DNA from: Heliocidaris tuberculata
Taxonomy: Eukaryota; Echinodermata; Echinoidea; Camarodonta; Echinometridae
Length of the DNA: 64,000 nucleotides
NCBI GenBank assembly: GCA_025618425.1
Contig: CM046845.1
Location: 31,989,899 to 32,053,898 of the forward strand
Direction: 5' to 3'
A program made the translations under genes and the position numbers. The stretch's first letter is position 1. Each line of letters starts with the position of its first letter. This document shows, one piece after another, positions 36,735 to 50,300 of this stretch. The notes beneath the pieces were generated by a model. It searched no databases, had not been told where the DNA came from, and saw only the letters and a program-made list of their open reading frames with translations.

Positions 36735-38804
36735 CTTTCTTTTCACTAGGGATGCGCAGAAAGAGTATTATTACAGACATAATTAGGGAATGAGTCTATA
36801 AAGTCTTAACCAAGGGACCAGGTAAGATAGGTTGAAAGTTATCAGTTTGCCACCTATGATTCAGATCTTTGCAAGTATTATACTGTCTGATGGGGAATTT
36901 GACAAACATAGACACAACAAAACTGCCCAGGTTTATGCTAAAATCAGCTATTTCTGGAAGAGCAACATCAAGAAAGCACAAAGAAAGTTTAATCTTACAG
37001 CAAGTTTTACTTAGTCCTGTTTTTTCATATGTTAGACATAAAATGAACATCCTTTCCCTGTGGATTCAATTGTTAATTATGCTTTTAGTCATGGATGTAC
37101 AGGTGCACAAAACACAAACAAGCTCTTTGGAGAAGAGCAGGATATAAGTTTGAAGCATATATACTACACATCTACACAATAACAGATAACAGATAAATAT
37201 AACAGACTGGTATGAAATTAAGAGTACAGGGTAGACCTCAAGCAAATAAACAAGTACTGACTTGATAGTCTACAATGAACTTTGGATACTTGTTGAAGAC
37301 CGGATACTGTCCTCTGGTGAGTGGTTTGAGTTCCTCAAGAAGCTTCTCTGGATGGATGTCATCTGGAGTACCTCCCTGGATACGGTATGCCTCAGCGATC
37401 ACCGAGTTGATGTCAATTGCATTCCGATGATGGAAGAAGTACTGTGAAGCCAGATGGCAAAAAATGTGGTCATTCACATGTTTAACGTAGACTAATGATG
37501 AAAAAATTAGGGCATCACCTCAATGTGGAGGAATTAGTGTTATGGCATTCATGGCTCTTAGCAGACAATGTGATAGATAAAGTGTTATAATGTGTGTATA
37601 AGTCTTACCTTGAAATCATCCTTATTGTTACATGCCAACAAGGCTCCCCTTGATCCAATAAGGTAGGCCACAACCAGTAGGAGAAGAAATGAAGGATGAT
37701 TGGTGAAGACATGATCAAAGAGTTTCAGCCATTCCTCTTTAGTTACTACTTCTGAGAAGAGGGTCTGCATAATGGGCCATGCATACAACTGTAGAAGAAA
37801 ATATCAAGAAAAAGACATCATTTGGCCTTTTACTTGAATTTGACAGAATGTAAGAAATAAGACAGCTACATCTAAACAGTATAACGATGCCCCTTGGAGA
37901 AATCAGGCAAAAATAATAGCTTCTGATTGGCTATTATCAAAATAATAGATCTCTACTCTGTAAGCAACACGAGCTAAATTAAAGTCGAAAGTCAAAACAG
38001 CTGGCACAAAGTTGTTTTACCTGTGAAGTCACATCACAGGTGACAAAGTGCTCCAGTAGTTTCCTGTCATGGAAGGCTAGGACATTCTCCACCATGCCTA
38101 GAATGTTGATGGGTGGGTTAGGAAAGTATTCAAACCAATGCTGACACCAGTTTGCTGTTGGAGAAAAAGTAAAAAGTAAAAAAATAATAAAATATGTAAC
38201 TAACTCAAGTTACTTTTAAGACTTATACACTGATATGACTCAATTAAGTCTTAATTTAGGCATTACTGTCTAGACTACCCAGGAATTCAAGACTCCTTTA
38301 AAAATTGATGACAAGTTACAGACATACAGTGTACATGTGTGTATATATGAATGAAACATTTCTATCAGCAGAAAAGTAAGAACAAATGTCAATATTCGTA
38401 GACACAATGTCTGAATCATAAAGGACCAAAAAATGAGACGATTTGATAGATTTACCAAGTATTGTTGCGATGACTTCAAAGCAGACAAGTTGGTTGTTCT
38501 GGAACAGCTTGATGAAAGGGAAGGACAGGAGAGGGAGGTAGTCCATCTCACCAAACAGAGCTGACCAGTGAGCTAAGGCTGATAGGGTTCTGAGGAGAAA
38601 ACAATAACATGGTCACTAAAAAAAATGTTATATGCATGAGAAAGAGAGAAAAAAGAGAGGGAGGAAGAAGAGAAAGAGTGACAGACAGACAAAACAGAGA
38701 CACATAGGGAGAGTGACAGAGGGGTAAGAGAGCCACACACAGAGAATGAGTAAACAGGGGGAGAGAGAGAGAAAAAAAAAATAGACAGATGGATAGGCAG
38801 ATAG

Positions 38805-38835
<31 letters not shown>

Positions 38836-41800
38836 TGGGGATAGATAGAGGGATAGACTTAACAATTGATTCTTAAACATTGGTTTATTTCTAATGTAAA
38901 TGGACTAATAGGAGGCAATGCCACCCATCTAGAAAGGTTGGTTGAGAGAGCTTGTTTTCTACAAAAGAAATGAAGAAATGTGGCAATGTTCTATAACCTA
39001 TGTAAAATATTAGGCCAGTAGTCCACATAGCATGGAATAACGTGTGTGCAATAAAAATCTTTACACTGTATCATAAAAAACACATGCACATACACCAAAA
39101 ATGCAATACAAATGGGTACGGATCATAGCAATGAAGCGTTCCTTGTGTGAACCATTATTCATCTCAACTTTGATAGTCACCTTTGAAGCACACGTAGGAG
39201 TTTCCTGCTCTTGATAGGGTAGTTCTCATGAACCTTAGCCCATGCTAGGTGACTGCCTTTATCAACCAAGGTACTGAAAGCCACATGGTTTTCTGGTAGT
39301 CTAAGGATTGATCTCCAGATGAACATCCTGTAAACAGGTCAGATGAAGGATAGGTCAAGTAGGGTTATGTAGAACATTGAAGTGCTGCTGTTGGTATTAA
39401 CAAGGTTTGATTTTGGTCTGACTCGTCCCAAAACACACCAAGTATGCATATTTGAACAACGGGAGAAAAACATTAAATTTTTGAAGTAATACATAACATT
39501 CCATATCACCAAACATTCTTTGTGTGCTACCACAAGTTCCTTCCTCACCTAAATGGATAAAAACATCATGGACAGAATGCAGCTTTTCTATAATTTCAGC
39601 TCAAAAGAAAAAAAGCAAAAGAAAAACAAAACAGCAGCAAAAATAAAAACACTAAAAATGATTAAATTATGTCAACTGCAGTCCTGCTTTTCGATCTGGT
39701 TTCCAGAGGAATTCCTTTGTCTCTGGTAAATATTTTATGGCTATTCTAAATATCATTATCTGCACTCCGTATATAGCTCTTACTTTATGCTAAAACATTT
39801 GTGACAGTAGTCACTGTATCACATTCAATCTGTTTCCAAAATATGAAAGACAAACATCTGCTAATGAAGTATTGAACTCTTTAAATATATCCAGAGTGAC
39901 TAACCTGTACTTTGTAGGGTATTCACCATAGCCTTTCAAGATGGCTGCCAGTCTGCACATACTCAACCCATCTGGCAGGGCTGAAACCTACACAGATAAA
40001 AGTAATTAATGTTCATATAAGTTGCGGGTATCTTGATACTACATATTTCTTAGTGTCTCATATATTAACCACATTGATAATCAATTAATTCCATTCCCTA
40101 AAGTCAAAATCTTCTGATAAATTTCCTTTTTAGAAACCCTGAGAATAATCATCCAAGATATACATGTACTTCTACTTCTAAGATATATTCAAAATCAAGG
40201 GCAGTTTGTAGGTCTGACAGAAGTATTTAACAATAACAAAAGATAAAGTAAATCAATTCTAATTTCTCTAAGACACAAAATTGATTTGGAGGTTACATCA
40301 TAAAGAACACACGTAACATGATGAATGCAACACTTAATAAAAGTAAGAGCTGCATTTACATTATGCACGCATTCATCGGAGAGGATGCTCAAGGCACCTT
40401 CATAGTTTAGTACTACTATTATTCAAGACTTATTAACCCTTTCAGGACAAGAATTATTTCAGGGCTAAATTGATCACATTTTGTTCTTCAAATTGGCAAC
40501 AATGATATTTTTCTTTTAGTGCTACAAGATTGTAATAAGAGCTAATGTCTTTGAAAACAATATACATGGTTAAAAGAATTGGCGAAAAGTTGAAAAAGTT
40601 GCCAATTTCGATAAAAAAACAATGATTTTGAACCTCTCAATGAGTTGCCAATTTAAGGATTTTAAAGCTTATTCTCCTTTTTAAAATTCCTGGGATCAAA
40701 CGCAAAATCGTCATGTAACAAAAATGGACATGGTGTGTGCAGAAATTTTTGCTTTTTCTGCTCATGTATCTGGTATATTTTTCAGGGCTCTGAATCAAAA
40801 GTTATTGAGCCAAACCACAAAATGTGGTCAATTGTCTTGAAAGGGTTATTAAAGAAAGCTGTTAATGAAAATGACATCCAGAGTGATCCTACCAACCTCT
40901 CTATCATCTTCATCCACCTCAACCCTAATAGTCCCATCTAATCTCTGTCCTGTCCTGCTTCCTGCTTCCCGCTTCCCATCGACCCCAGGCCCAATCACAG
41001 ACTGGGATCCAACAACACTCGGGGCCATTGACCGCAATGTTGACCGCTGCCTACGAGAGGTCATGCTGCGAGAGTGATCTGATGTGGCCTTTACAAGTGG
41101 TGGTGGTGGCTGTAAGCAAGGATTAAGGGAAGAGAAAAATGGAAAATAATTACATTCAATAAGGTACATCTACCCAGTTATAAGCAATCACCATGATTTT
41201 ATCTTAAATGCTCTAAAATAAGCACATCATTTGAATATGAAAGCTGTGGGGAATGATCAAAAACTGGTATAAAATACACATATATTACTGTAGTAGTAGT
41301 AGTAGTAGACTTTATTGGATAACTTGTTTAGCACACGGCTAATCTGCCACTAGGTCTATTGCAGTAAGAAAGAAAGTGGCACATGCATGATTTTTTTAAA
41401 ATGCGTTACCTGCATAGTGTAACAGAATAGTATGCTTTTGTAGGTATCAAACTGTATATACACGAATTCCATCTGTGTGTTTAAAGATATTCTTTAGCTA
41501 GCTGCAATGTACTTTGTTAGACTTCTTTAAATATTATGCAGCTCAGCACAGATACTTGGGGTTTTTTTTGGCTAGAGCATTAAAAGAAAGAATGAAAAAA
41601 AAAAAAGAAAGAAGAAAGAACAGGTTCGTTTGTACATTATCACTTTATTTAAGGAATGGTAATTTTTTTTTTTTTTCATTTGATAAAAGTCTAACACCTA
41701 AGTTAAGGATCTATGTCAATTTTGTAATTAAGATCAAGCTGTGACTTGCACTTCACTTCAATATTTCTAAAGTGGTTAAAACATGTACCTTATTGAAGTC

Positions 41801-44800
41801 TGCCAGGAGGGCAGGTATGCTGTAGATATTCATTCGTCCACTCTCCATGATGGCTACTATGTTCCGTCCAGAGGGGCTGACTGTGAAGTGAACCACCCGA
41901 TCATCCAGACTGCCTAGGTCACAGAGCAGCTTACAGCTGTGGATGTGGATGATACGCACCAGTCCATCTTGGCTTAGAACACCAACCATCTAAAGGAATA
42001 CATCAAAGAAAGATGTAATTTCCATCTCATAAAATTCAAATTCTTTTCTTTCAGCAAAAACAAATACACATAGTCTACTTCCTCGTATTTGGTGAGGAGG
42101 TATACATATGAATATCGAGAGCTTTGATTACTTAATAAGCACATTCTGTTTGTGACTACAAATCACATGATAGCTCTCCTGTCATTTGAGTGTGTCCTAT
42201 GACCAGTTTCTGGTCAATCATCCAGCTACAATATACTAAAACAAAGCAATTATTTCATAGATATAATTCATCTTTCCTGTGTTCCAAATTACATTCGAAG
42301 ACAATGAAAGTGTCTTAGAGGTGTAAATGTGTATCTCATTTGCTTCTTTTTCACTGTAGGTAGCTTATTCATTCACACAATAATGTCTTTTATACATTTC
42401 AACTCTTTCCATAGGTCCAAGGTCAACATTTTTTAGAACAAAGTGTACCTGACTTGCTCCTCCATCAAAGCTCTCTGGTAGGAAGTGAATCTGTTTGACT
42501 GCTCTCACTTTAGATGGCATCTCTATCACTCTCAGAAGAGATCTAGTGTCCAAGGCCCAGATATGAAGGAACTGACACTTGCCACCAGCCACTAGCAATC
42601 TACCATCCCTGGAATAACAAAGAACATATAAAACAATGAATGGCTTTGCAATAACCAATAACTGTTATGATGCAAAAATTTATCTTAACATAATAACAAT
42701 AATAATGAGCATTTGTATGATGCCTTCAATCTAGAACTTTCTATTCAGATGTGCACAAGGATGGACGTCATGCTGATTAAATGTGATTAATTATTGGTTT
42801 TCAGGCTTGCAAAGCAGTAACTGTGATGACATAATTTTCTTGCTTCTTATTCTTTCTCATAAAGAAAACAAGATGGCTTTGTACAGATCTACATGGATGC
42901 AACTTATGTATTGTATAAGCATATCAGCTAAGCTAGACCTAGCTTCCACATGCTTGTTTTTTCTACAGAGAATATAATATTCTATGTTTTATCAAAGAAC
43001 AGATCCTAGAATTCGAAGAGTATCAAAAATAACCTCTGACATAAAGAGTATAAAGTTGATAAAAATAATAGATTCTCAAGAGTCACAACCATCTCCATTG
43101 TAAAGGTAATCTCTAGTTCTAGTGATGGCCTATATTTCTATCACATACTAACCTAGGTGTAGCAAATGCTTTGTAGTGCGGTCTATCCCCAGGTGGAATG
43201 GGAAGTTGATATTTACACTGCAATGTATCAGACTCCCAAGCAAACATAGTATCATCGCGGAAACATGTCATGATGGTGTTACTCAAAGGCAGGAAAAACA
43301 CCTAGATAAAAAAGTGGAAGGATAAACAGAAGATTATTTTGATAAATCAATTTTCTAAAAGACAGAAAATCAACAACAATATCAAAAAAGAACAATCACT
43401 ATTGTGTAGCCCATACTCTTTAAGCATTTTATTGAATAATAATATATGTCATTTTCTGTTAAGGAAATTGTTTTTTAACATACACAGTAGACTGATAAGT
43501 TGCAGGCTTACTGAGAAGTCCTCAGGCAAATCAGCATTGACGATTCCATGCGGAGGGAACTAAGACACTTGTTACTTGCCTTGGAAACCAAGGTGAGCCA
43601 ACAGGCAAGCATATTAAGTTGCTTATGCCAAGTACAGAATGCAAAAAATTATTTTAGCTCATTACGCTTCATGTCTTCTGAAATTAAAAATATATTTCTT
43701 TTCATCATTTTTTTTTTTTTTTTTTTTTTTGGGGGGGGGGGGGTTAGTGGTAAGAGCTATGCAGACCCATGGTCATAAAATACACTCTTGTAGTGAATCA
43801 ATCTAGAGGAAAAGACTTGTCTGTATCATTGTCTTACTTTGACGATATTGACATCATCTTTCACATTGAGTTTGCGTTTCCTGGTGAATGTATCTAGATC
43901 CCACAGAAGAGCAGTATCGTTTGAAGTGGTCAAGGCATAGCGGCCAGAGGCATGGACAGACAGGGAGTGGACAGGTGTCTGATGACCCTTCATCCATGCT
44001 ACCATCTCTTTTGTATCTACACATGCCAAAAGAAATGGGCATACTTCACTATTATAATTATGAATAAGATGTAGAGCTTACAATAGCAATTATGTAATAA
44101 GAAAATATTACAAATTACAATAATACATTACTATCTGCTTTAGATAACAAATAAGTTGAGATAGGATCATCAACAGATTATCATCAACGCAAGCTGCCAA
44201 ATATACATGTATGTAAACTCTTTTCTGATGGCCAATTAGCATGTAGACTGGTCAATAAGGTAGGCACTTTGAAGAAATGTTGAAATTTACTTGACATTTC
44301 ATGGCACTTAATACAGTGCCTGAATTCTGAGTTTTATATCATACAGAAGTATTTAAATCATGCTAGTCTCACAACCACAACTTTTGTAACAAGAACAATT
44401 TCTGCAATGTTTAAAGAAAGGTTGTTGCTGGGAAAGGTGAAAAATAATTTGTGAGTTTTCTCATTCCTTTTATGTCAGTTTGGAAGAACATCATAATAGA
44501 AATGTCCCCAGAAAAGGATTGCTCTTCAAATGCCCTCTTAATCGAAATATGACAAAAAATAGCTGAAATATGTGTGCAGTCCCATATACCCATTTCTGTG
44601 TGCAGTGCATGTGCTTTTCAGCGAGATCAGGTCAATTTCTTATCATTTTGATGATTTCAAAGCCTCACAGTATTCACCAATTCTTATGTAGACATGATCA
44701 CCCTTTTCCAATTGCTTCCACAGAGTTTCTTTCACAATGTAATCCCACAACCCAAACTCAACTTTATCTTTATCAAGTGGGGTTCATGAAAAAATATTGT

Positions 44801-47349
44801 ATAATCTTGCATAAGCATCAAATGGTACATTTTTTTCATAACTAACTATCAACAACTATTCAATAAACAATAAAGACAGGCCCTTGTATTGCAGATTAGA
44901 GAACATCTTACTTACCTGTGTCATAACATTTCAGTGAGCAGTCAGACAAAGCAACTAAAAACTCTGTTTTACGTCTCAGTGTGAAGGCTATAGCAGTACA
45001 TGGAATACCTAACTTCTGCACAAGTTGGAATCTGGAGGTTGAGGAGGAAACTAGAAAATTAACACCTTTATTTACAATTTAGATGTGTACATGACTGAAA
45101 ATCAGCTAAGGTACAAAATATATTTCACAACAACTCTTAGAGGATTCTGTCACATATGTCCTTTAACTATCATGCTATCATATGAAGATGTTAACATGTA
45201 CTCTTCATTGTTTCTGTCCTCCAAACTCTGCATGAATGTGATCACTTAAAATGATGAAGATGTAAGAATGTGAGATCAACTGTGAAAAACTCAGGTATTG
45301 TTGTCTTTGCATATTTCTTTTTGTTTTCTCAATCCCAAATTAAAATACCACAACTGGTATTAGATATGTACATCATTTTAATGATCTGACAGTCTGTCTA
45401 GCTCCCAAATGTTAATGACAGCAATGAATATGATCAATCAAATTAATTGAAATATATTGAAAACAATATTGCATGAACCACCTTAGAGGTTTTATCTTTT
45501 GCATGTATATCTTTTAAAAGTAGTTTAAGTACATGTACAGGATAATACTAACAGAAACTGAAAGCCCACTATTACCTATTTCTATGCAGATCAAAAACAT
45601 AGATGTGCCCTTGATGATCTCCTGCTATGAACCTGTCTCCACTGGCATCGAATCCAGCCTGTAGGAAACGAATGGTATGACCCTGAAACTTGAGAGCAGC
45701 AGAGGAATCCTTGGTGATTTGAACCATCAACCTGCAGGGACAACATCAAGACATTTTATCAGTGATTAACTTGTTTGACCAACTTCTCACACATCCATCA
45801 TCCTTGTATTGAACAAATGACCGGTAGTACATTGATTACTGTAATTTCTGTATTTAAAGATAAAGTTGAGTTCTGGTCATGAGATTGAATTGTGAAAGAA
45901 ACTGTCTCAAAGCGATGGGGAAAGGCTGACTATATAGCAAATAAGAATCGGTGTATGCTGTAAGGTTTTGGAATCACCAAAATGATAAGAAATTGACTCA
46001 ATCCTGCTGAGAGTTACATGCACCGCACTCAGAAATGTGTATATGGAACTACACATGTCTGGCCTGAACATTTCAGCTGTTTCTTCATTTTCTTGTCATA
46101 TTTTGAATGTGAGAGTATTTGAAGAGCAATCCTTTTCAGGGGACATATGTACTATGATAATCTTCCAAACTAACATAAAAAGAATGAGAAAGCTCACAAA
46201 TTATTTTTTTACCCTTCCCAGAACTCAATCTCCCCTTTAAACAGGAAAATTTCACAGAGATTTCACAGATGAAATACAGTTAAAGGGGAAGTTCACCCCG
46301 AAGATTACTTGAATTTAAAAAATGCAGAAAAAATAAAGAAAAATGTTGGCGAAAGTTTGGACAAAATCCGTTAAAGAATAACGGAGTTATGGACTTCTGA
46401 AGTTTTGATTTTGTGACGTCACATGCGAGCAGCTCCTCCATTATGTAATGTGATAAATATTCCATAAAATACAGTTTTCTCAGAAAATTTAGAATATTTT
46501 CGTCTGTGCATTTGATATATTGTCAGAAATGTTATTCAGTACTAGATTCTGAAAAGAAACAATATTAATTTATCGTGGAACGTAAAAAAAATGCGAATAT
46601 ATGGAATATTAATTACGTGACCAATGGGCAGCTGCTCGCATGTGACGTCACGAATCCAAAACTTTAAATACTCATAACTCTTTTATTATTTGACCGATTT
46701 TCATCAAACCTTCGCCAATATTTTTCTTTATTTTTTCTGCATTTTTTAAACTCAAGTAATCTTCAGGGTGAACTTTCCCTTTAACTCTGCATAAGTCGAC
46801 CTTCCATAAGTCGAATAATCGCCTTAGTCGAAGCAATTTTTCAGAACAGAATGAGCAAAACATGTGTTTTTACCTCTTCTAAGTCGAATTTCGCCTAAGT
46901 CGAACAGATTTCTGTGGTCCCAAGAAGATTCGACTTAGGCAGAGTTACCTGTACTTCTATGTAGCCTGTATAAGGCCACAGTTCCAATGGTGATATCTCT
47001 AATGTTTGAATTGCTCCACTGATACATGTACAAAGTTATCTAGGTTAATTTTATATTCTAGACTGATACACCAGGTTGTGGGTTTGCTCCAATTTCATTA
47101 TGATGTAAATGGAAATCAGTGCAGAATTATAGAGGGACTCAGGAAAGTGGTAACAGCATTAATGAATATCAGTGCCTACATGTACACATGGACTGTAATC
47201 TTTGTGATTTATGAGTGGAGCTAAAAGTAGATTGAAGATGAAATCTGTGCTAATCTCCAAGTAGCAAATGTAAGTAAATTAAATCCTGCTTAGTAATGAC
47301 AGTATGTTTCTGTTTATTTTTTTTTAATTTATTTTTTTTTTTTTTTAAT

Positions 47350-47380
<31 letters not shown>

Positions 47381-50300
47381 GGGGGGGGGGAGGGTTGGGC
47401 CTATGAGTGACTTATCATTAAAGTAATTAAAACAGTTAATGGATAGATCTAGTTAAGTTACAGCAACAAAAAAAAAGTTAGGCTGCAAAATTCTTCACTG
47501 CATGAAATCACTGTCAAGCTAGTCTTACGTCACAGAGTCAAGAGGTGAGAGGTTTGATATTTAATCAGCTTTAAAAAATTGAAGATGAGCAAAATATTAC
47601 AAGAGTTTTAAGTTTCGGTTTCAGTTGGATGTTGTAGTTGTTTCAGTTGTACATGTATGTATAATGCATCCGCCTCAATTTTCTGAATGATTGAACCTGG
47701 TCTTGTGCTTGTCTAGTTCGGAATAAGTTAGAACCAAGATAGATAAAAGAAATTTGCATAAACCACTGAATTAAATTTTTTTAGCCACTGAAAACAAAGT
47801 GCGTAGCTTTAGGCCCCCCCCCCCCATCAATCATACAAAAAATGCCGACCGGAGTTGATTCTGGGGGTCGTTTCATCAAACCGTCATTGACAAGATCAGC
47901 GACATCTCAACGCTGTCGCTCAACTTGTCCGCTGAGTGTTTCACAAAGCCGTCTTTGCCAAGACTAGTAACAACTTCCCTGACAAGTGACTTGTCGCCAC
48001 TCCAAACCTGTCATATCTTTTTAGAACGCCAGCATGCAGCACAAGCCAGCTTTCAGATAGTCTATGGGCTGCGAAAAAATGAAAACTGTAAATTTGTAGA
48101 AAATTTACTTCCTGAACTCCAAGCACTTTCCTTTATCAAATAGCTTTTATCACTGTTTACAGTATATTAGAATATTGTACAGAAGCATGTTATGCTCTTA
48201 TCACGTTTGACCCCCTAACAAGTAAATGAGATTAATATTGTTTTTCCTTACATCTGTCTACCATAGAAGCAGTATCGAAAACAGAACAGTCTGTATCTAC
48301 AGACCCATGTGAGCGACGACAATTCATCATGTACGTATTTTTCCTATATTTTTCCCTTTTCAAGCAAAGCATTATTTAAATTATGAAATCATGTATTTTC
48401 AATAAATAACTTATAAGCATTAAAAATTGGGTCCTAAAATACCTATTTTCATTATTTTCTCAAAGGTGAACAACATTTAGGTCTTCTTTCGATGATTCGG
48501 CAATTACGATATCCTCTTATACAAATCTACAGTACCAGTCAGCATTCATTGACTACACTCTTACACTCTTCAGCCCAGAACAATAGATTTGGTCAACTAA
48601 TCCCATTGTTCTGGCTTGAATAGTGTAAGTGTAGTCAATGAATGCTGACTGGCACTGTAGATTCATACATGTCATTTGCAAAAGCACCTTCGAGTTTTCT
48701 CAGTTTTATAAATTCTAATTAACTACCGGTACCGGTAGATCTAACACATTTTTGGCGCTAATGCACTTTAGCATCCATGCGCATTGGGTACCGGTACCCT
48801 ACCCCTAACCCTACCCCTAATCCTAGGCTAGGGGTAGGGGTAGGGGTAGGGTATGGATGCTAAAGTGCATTAGCGCCACATTTTTTCATGTGTACGGGAT
48901 ATTTGTATCATCAATATTAATTTGCGCTGCTATTTTTGACATTTTGGAACAGTTTGGGTGAAATTGAGCCTCAAAATCGGTTTGGGTAATTGACGATTAA
49001 TCCTATGGATTGTGATAAGACTATGTTTTTCAGCCGATGAGTATCGACATCACCGAGTTGTCATTTATCATCATGTCTTTGTGAAACGGTTTGTCAGGTC
49101 CATGATATTTCCATAGATCACTGACAAGAGTTATGACTGTCATGGAGTTGGTTTGATGAAACACCCGGCCCCGAAGGCCAAGGAGCCGCGTAGCGGAAGC
49201 GTATCCGCCAGCGCTTCGGCACTGTGGCAGTGGCAGTGCCTCTGTACCGCGCCTGTTCCCCCGGCGCTCAGGCTCAGCCAGCGCCTTAACTCCAGGGAGA
49301 TCCACCGCCACCGCCGTCGGTGGCGGTGGAGCTCTCAGGGGCCTGTTTCTCGAAACCGTCATATGTCTAAGTTCTTAACTAAGTCAGCGCTAGTTCTCTA
49401 GTTGTCCGCTACGTGTTTCACGAAGCCGTCTTTACCAAGATGCATGACAACTTCCTGACTAAGGACTTATGACGCCTCCAACCCTGTCATATCTTTTTTA
49501 GTCGACGTACAGCGCCATCACATGTTATTTATTGGGTAGATTATGGTAGGCAAAAAGTGACACTACATACTTCTATGCAACTCTTTCTACGCATTCACTT
49601 TATCTGGAATTTATCCATGTTTATATTATGAAAATTATATAAAATACATAGTGTTTTTGTTCAAGGCTTTTCTCCACTTAACTCTTAGTGAATCAACACT
49701 CTTTCCACATTCTAATGGATAAAAATTAAAAAAACAACAACAAACAAACAACAGTCTAATTGAGGTCATTTCAATATGAAAGGAACTTTTTTTCAAATGA
49801 AAAAGAAAACCATATAATAAAAACGATAACAATAATAGACTGACAGGAGATAGGCCTGTATCAAAATGTGGTGGGATTTGAAAAAAAAAAAGTTAAACCA
49901 AAACTTGTCAAATTAATCCCATCATTGGAAACTGGAAAAAAAAAAAAAAAAAAAAAAGACTATTGACAAATAAACATTGGGCAAGAAAAAAAATACAAGC
50001 CTTACTGATAAGCAATGGGAACTTGGGAAGTATTATAATCTAGAAAAAATATAAATTCATAACTGTTGCTAGGTATGTTTTATGTCAAAATGAATTTAGT
50101 AAGTCTCTTAACTTCTGATTGTAAAGCTATTTTACGATATGGGTCCTTCATATCTGATCAGTTAGCATGAAAAATGACGTGCTACCATAATAAACTTGAA
50201 AATCACATGTTACATCATATATAATAATTACAAGAGTGCTTTTTGTGTGAAAACAAATAATTGGGCGATCTTCATAAATGATTTCTATAAAGATTTCTTT

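Larger units (their letters stand above)
41789..45731 (-). other. TBC1D31: TBC1D31 exons 2-7: N-terminal WD40 repeats
   Basis: Residues ~27-346. WD40-type strands and GH/WD dipeptides are visible: FIAGDHQGHIYVFDLH, HASGRYALTTSNDTALLWDL, FRDDTMFAWE, DGRLLVAGGKCQFLHIWALD and QDGLVRIIHIHSCKL, ending with MNIYSIPALLADFNK. This should form a beta-propeller for protein docking (family knowledge). Exon 8 (40,897-41,109) that follows encodes a Ser/Arg-rich, low-conservation linker (~347-417). Confidence 0.9.
47868..49165. mobile_element. TTTCATCAAACCGTCA-end TIR element, copy 1
   Basis: The left end TCGTTTCATCAAACCGTCAT is mirrored by GGTTTGATGAAACACC at the right. Sub-terminal motifs also mirror (TTTCACAAAGCCGTCTTTG / TCTTTGTGAAACGG; GACATC...TTGACAAG / CTGACAAG...). 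About 1.3 kb, no coding capacity. It carries two smaller hairpins inside (48,526-48,662 and 48,753-48,878). In TBC1D31 intron 1. Confidence 0.75.

Noticed and set aside
49030..49401. Pro/Ala-rich frames on both strands
   Set aside because: GC-rich sequence between two TIR elements, overlapping frames on opposite strands, no splice context.
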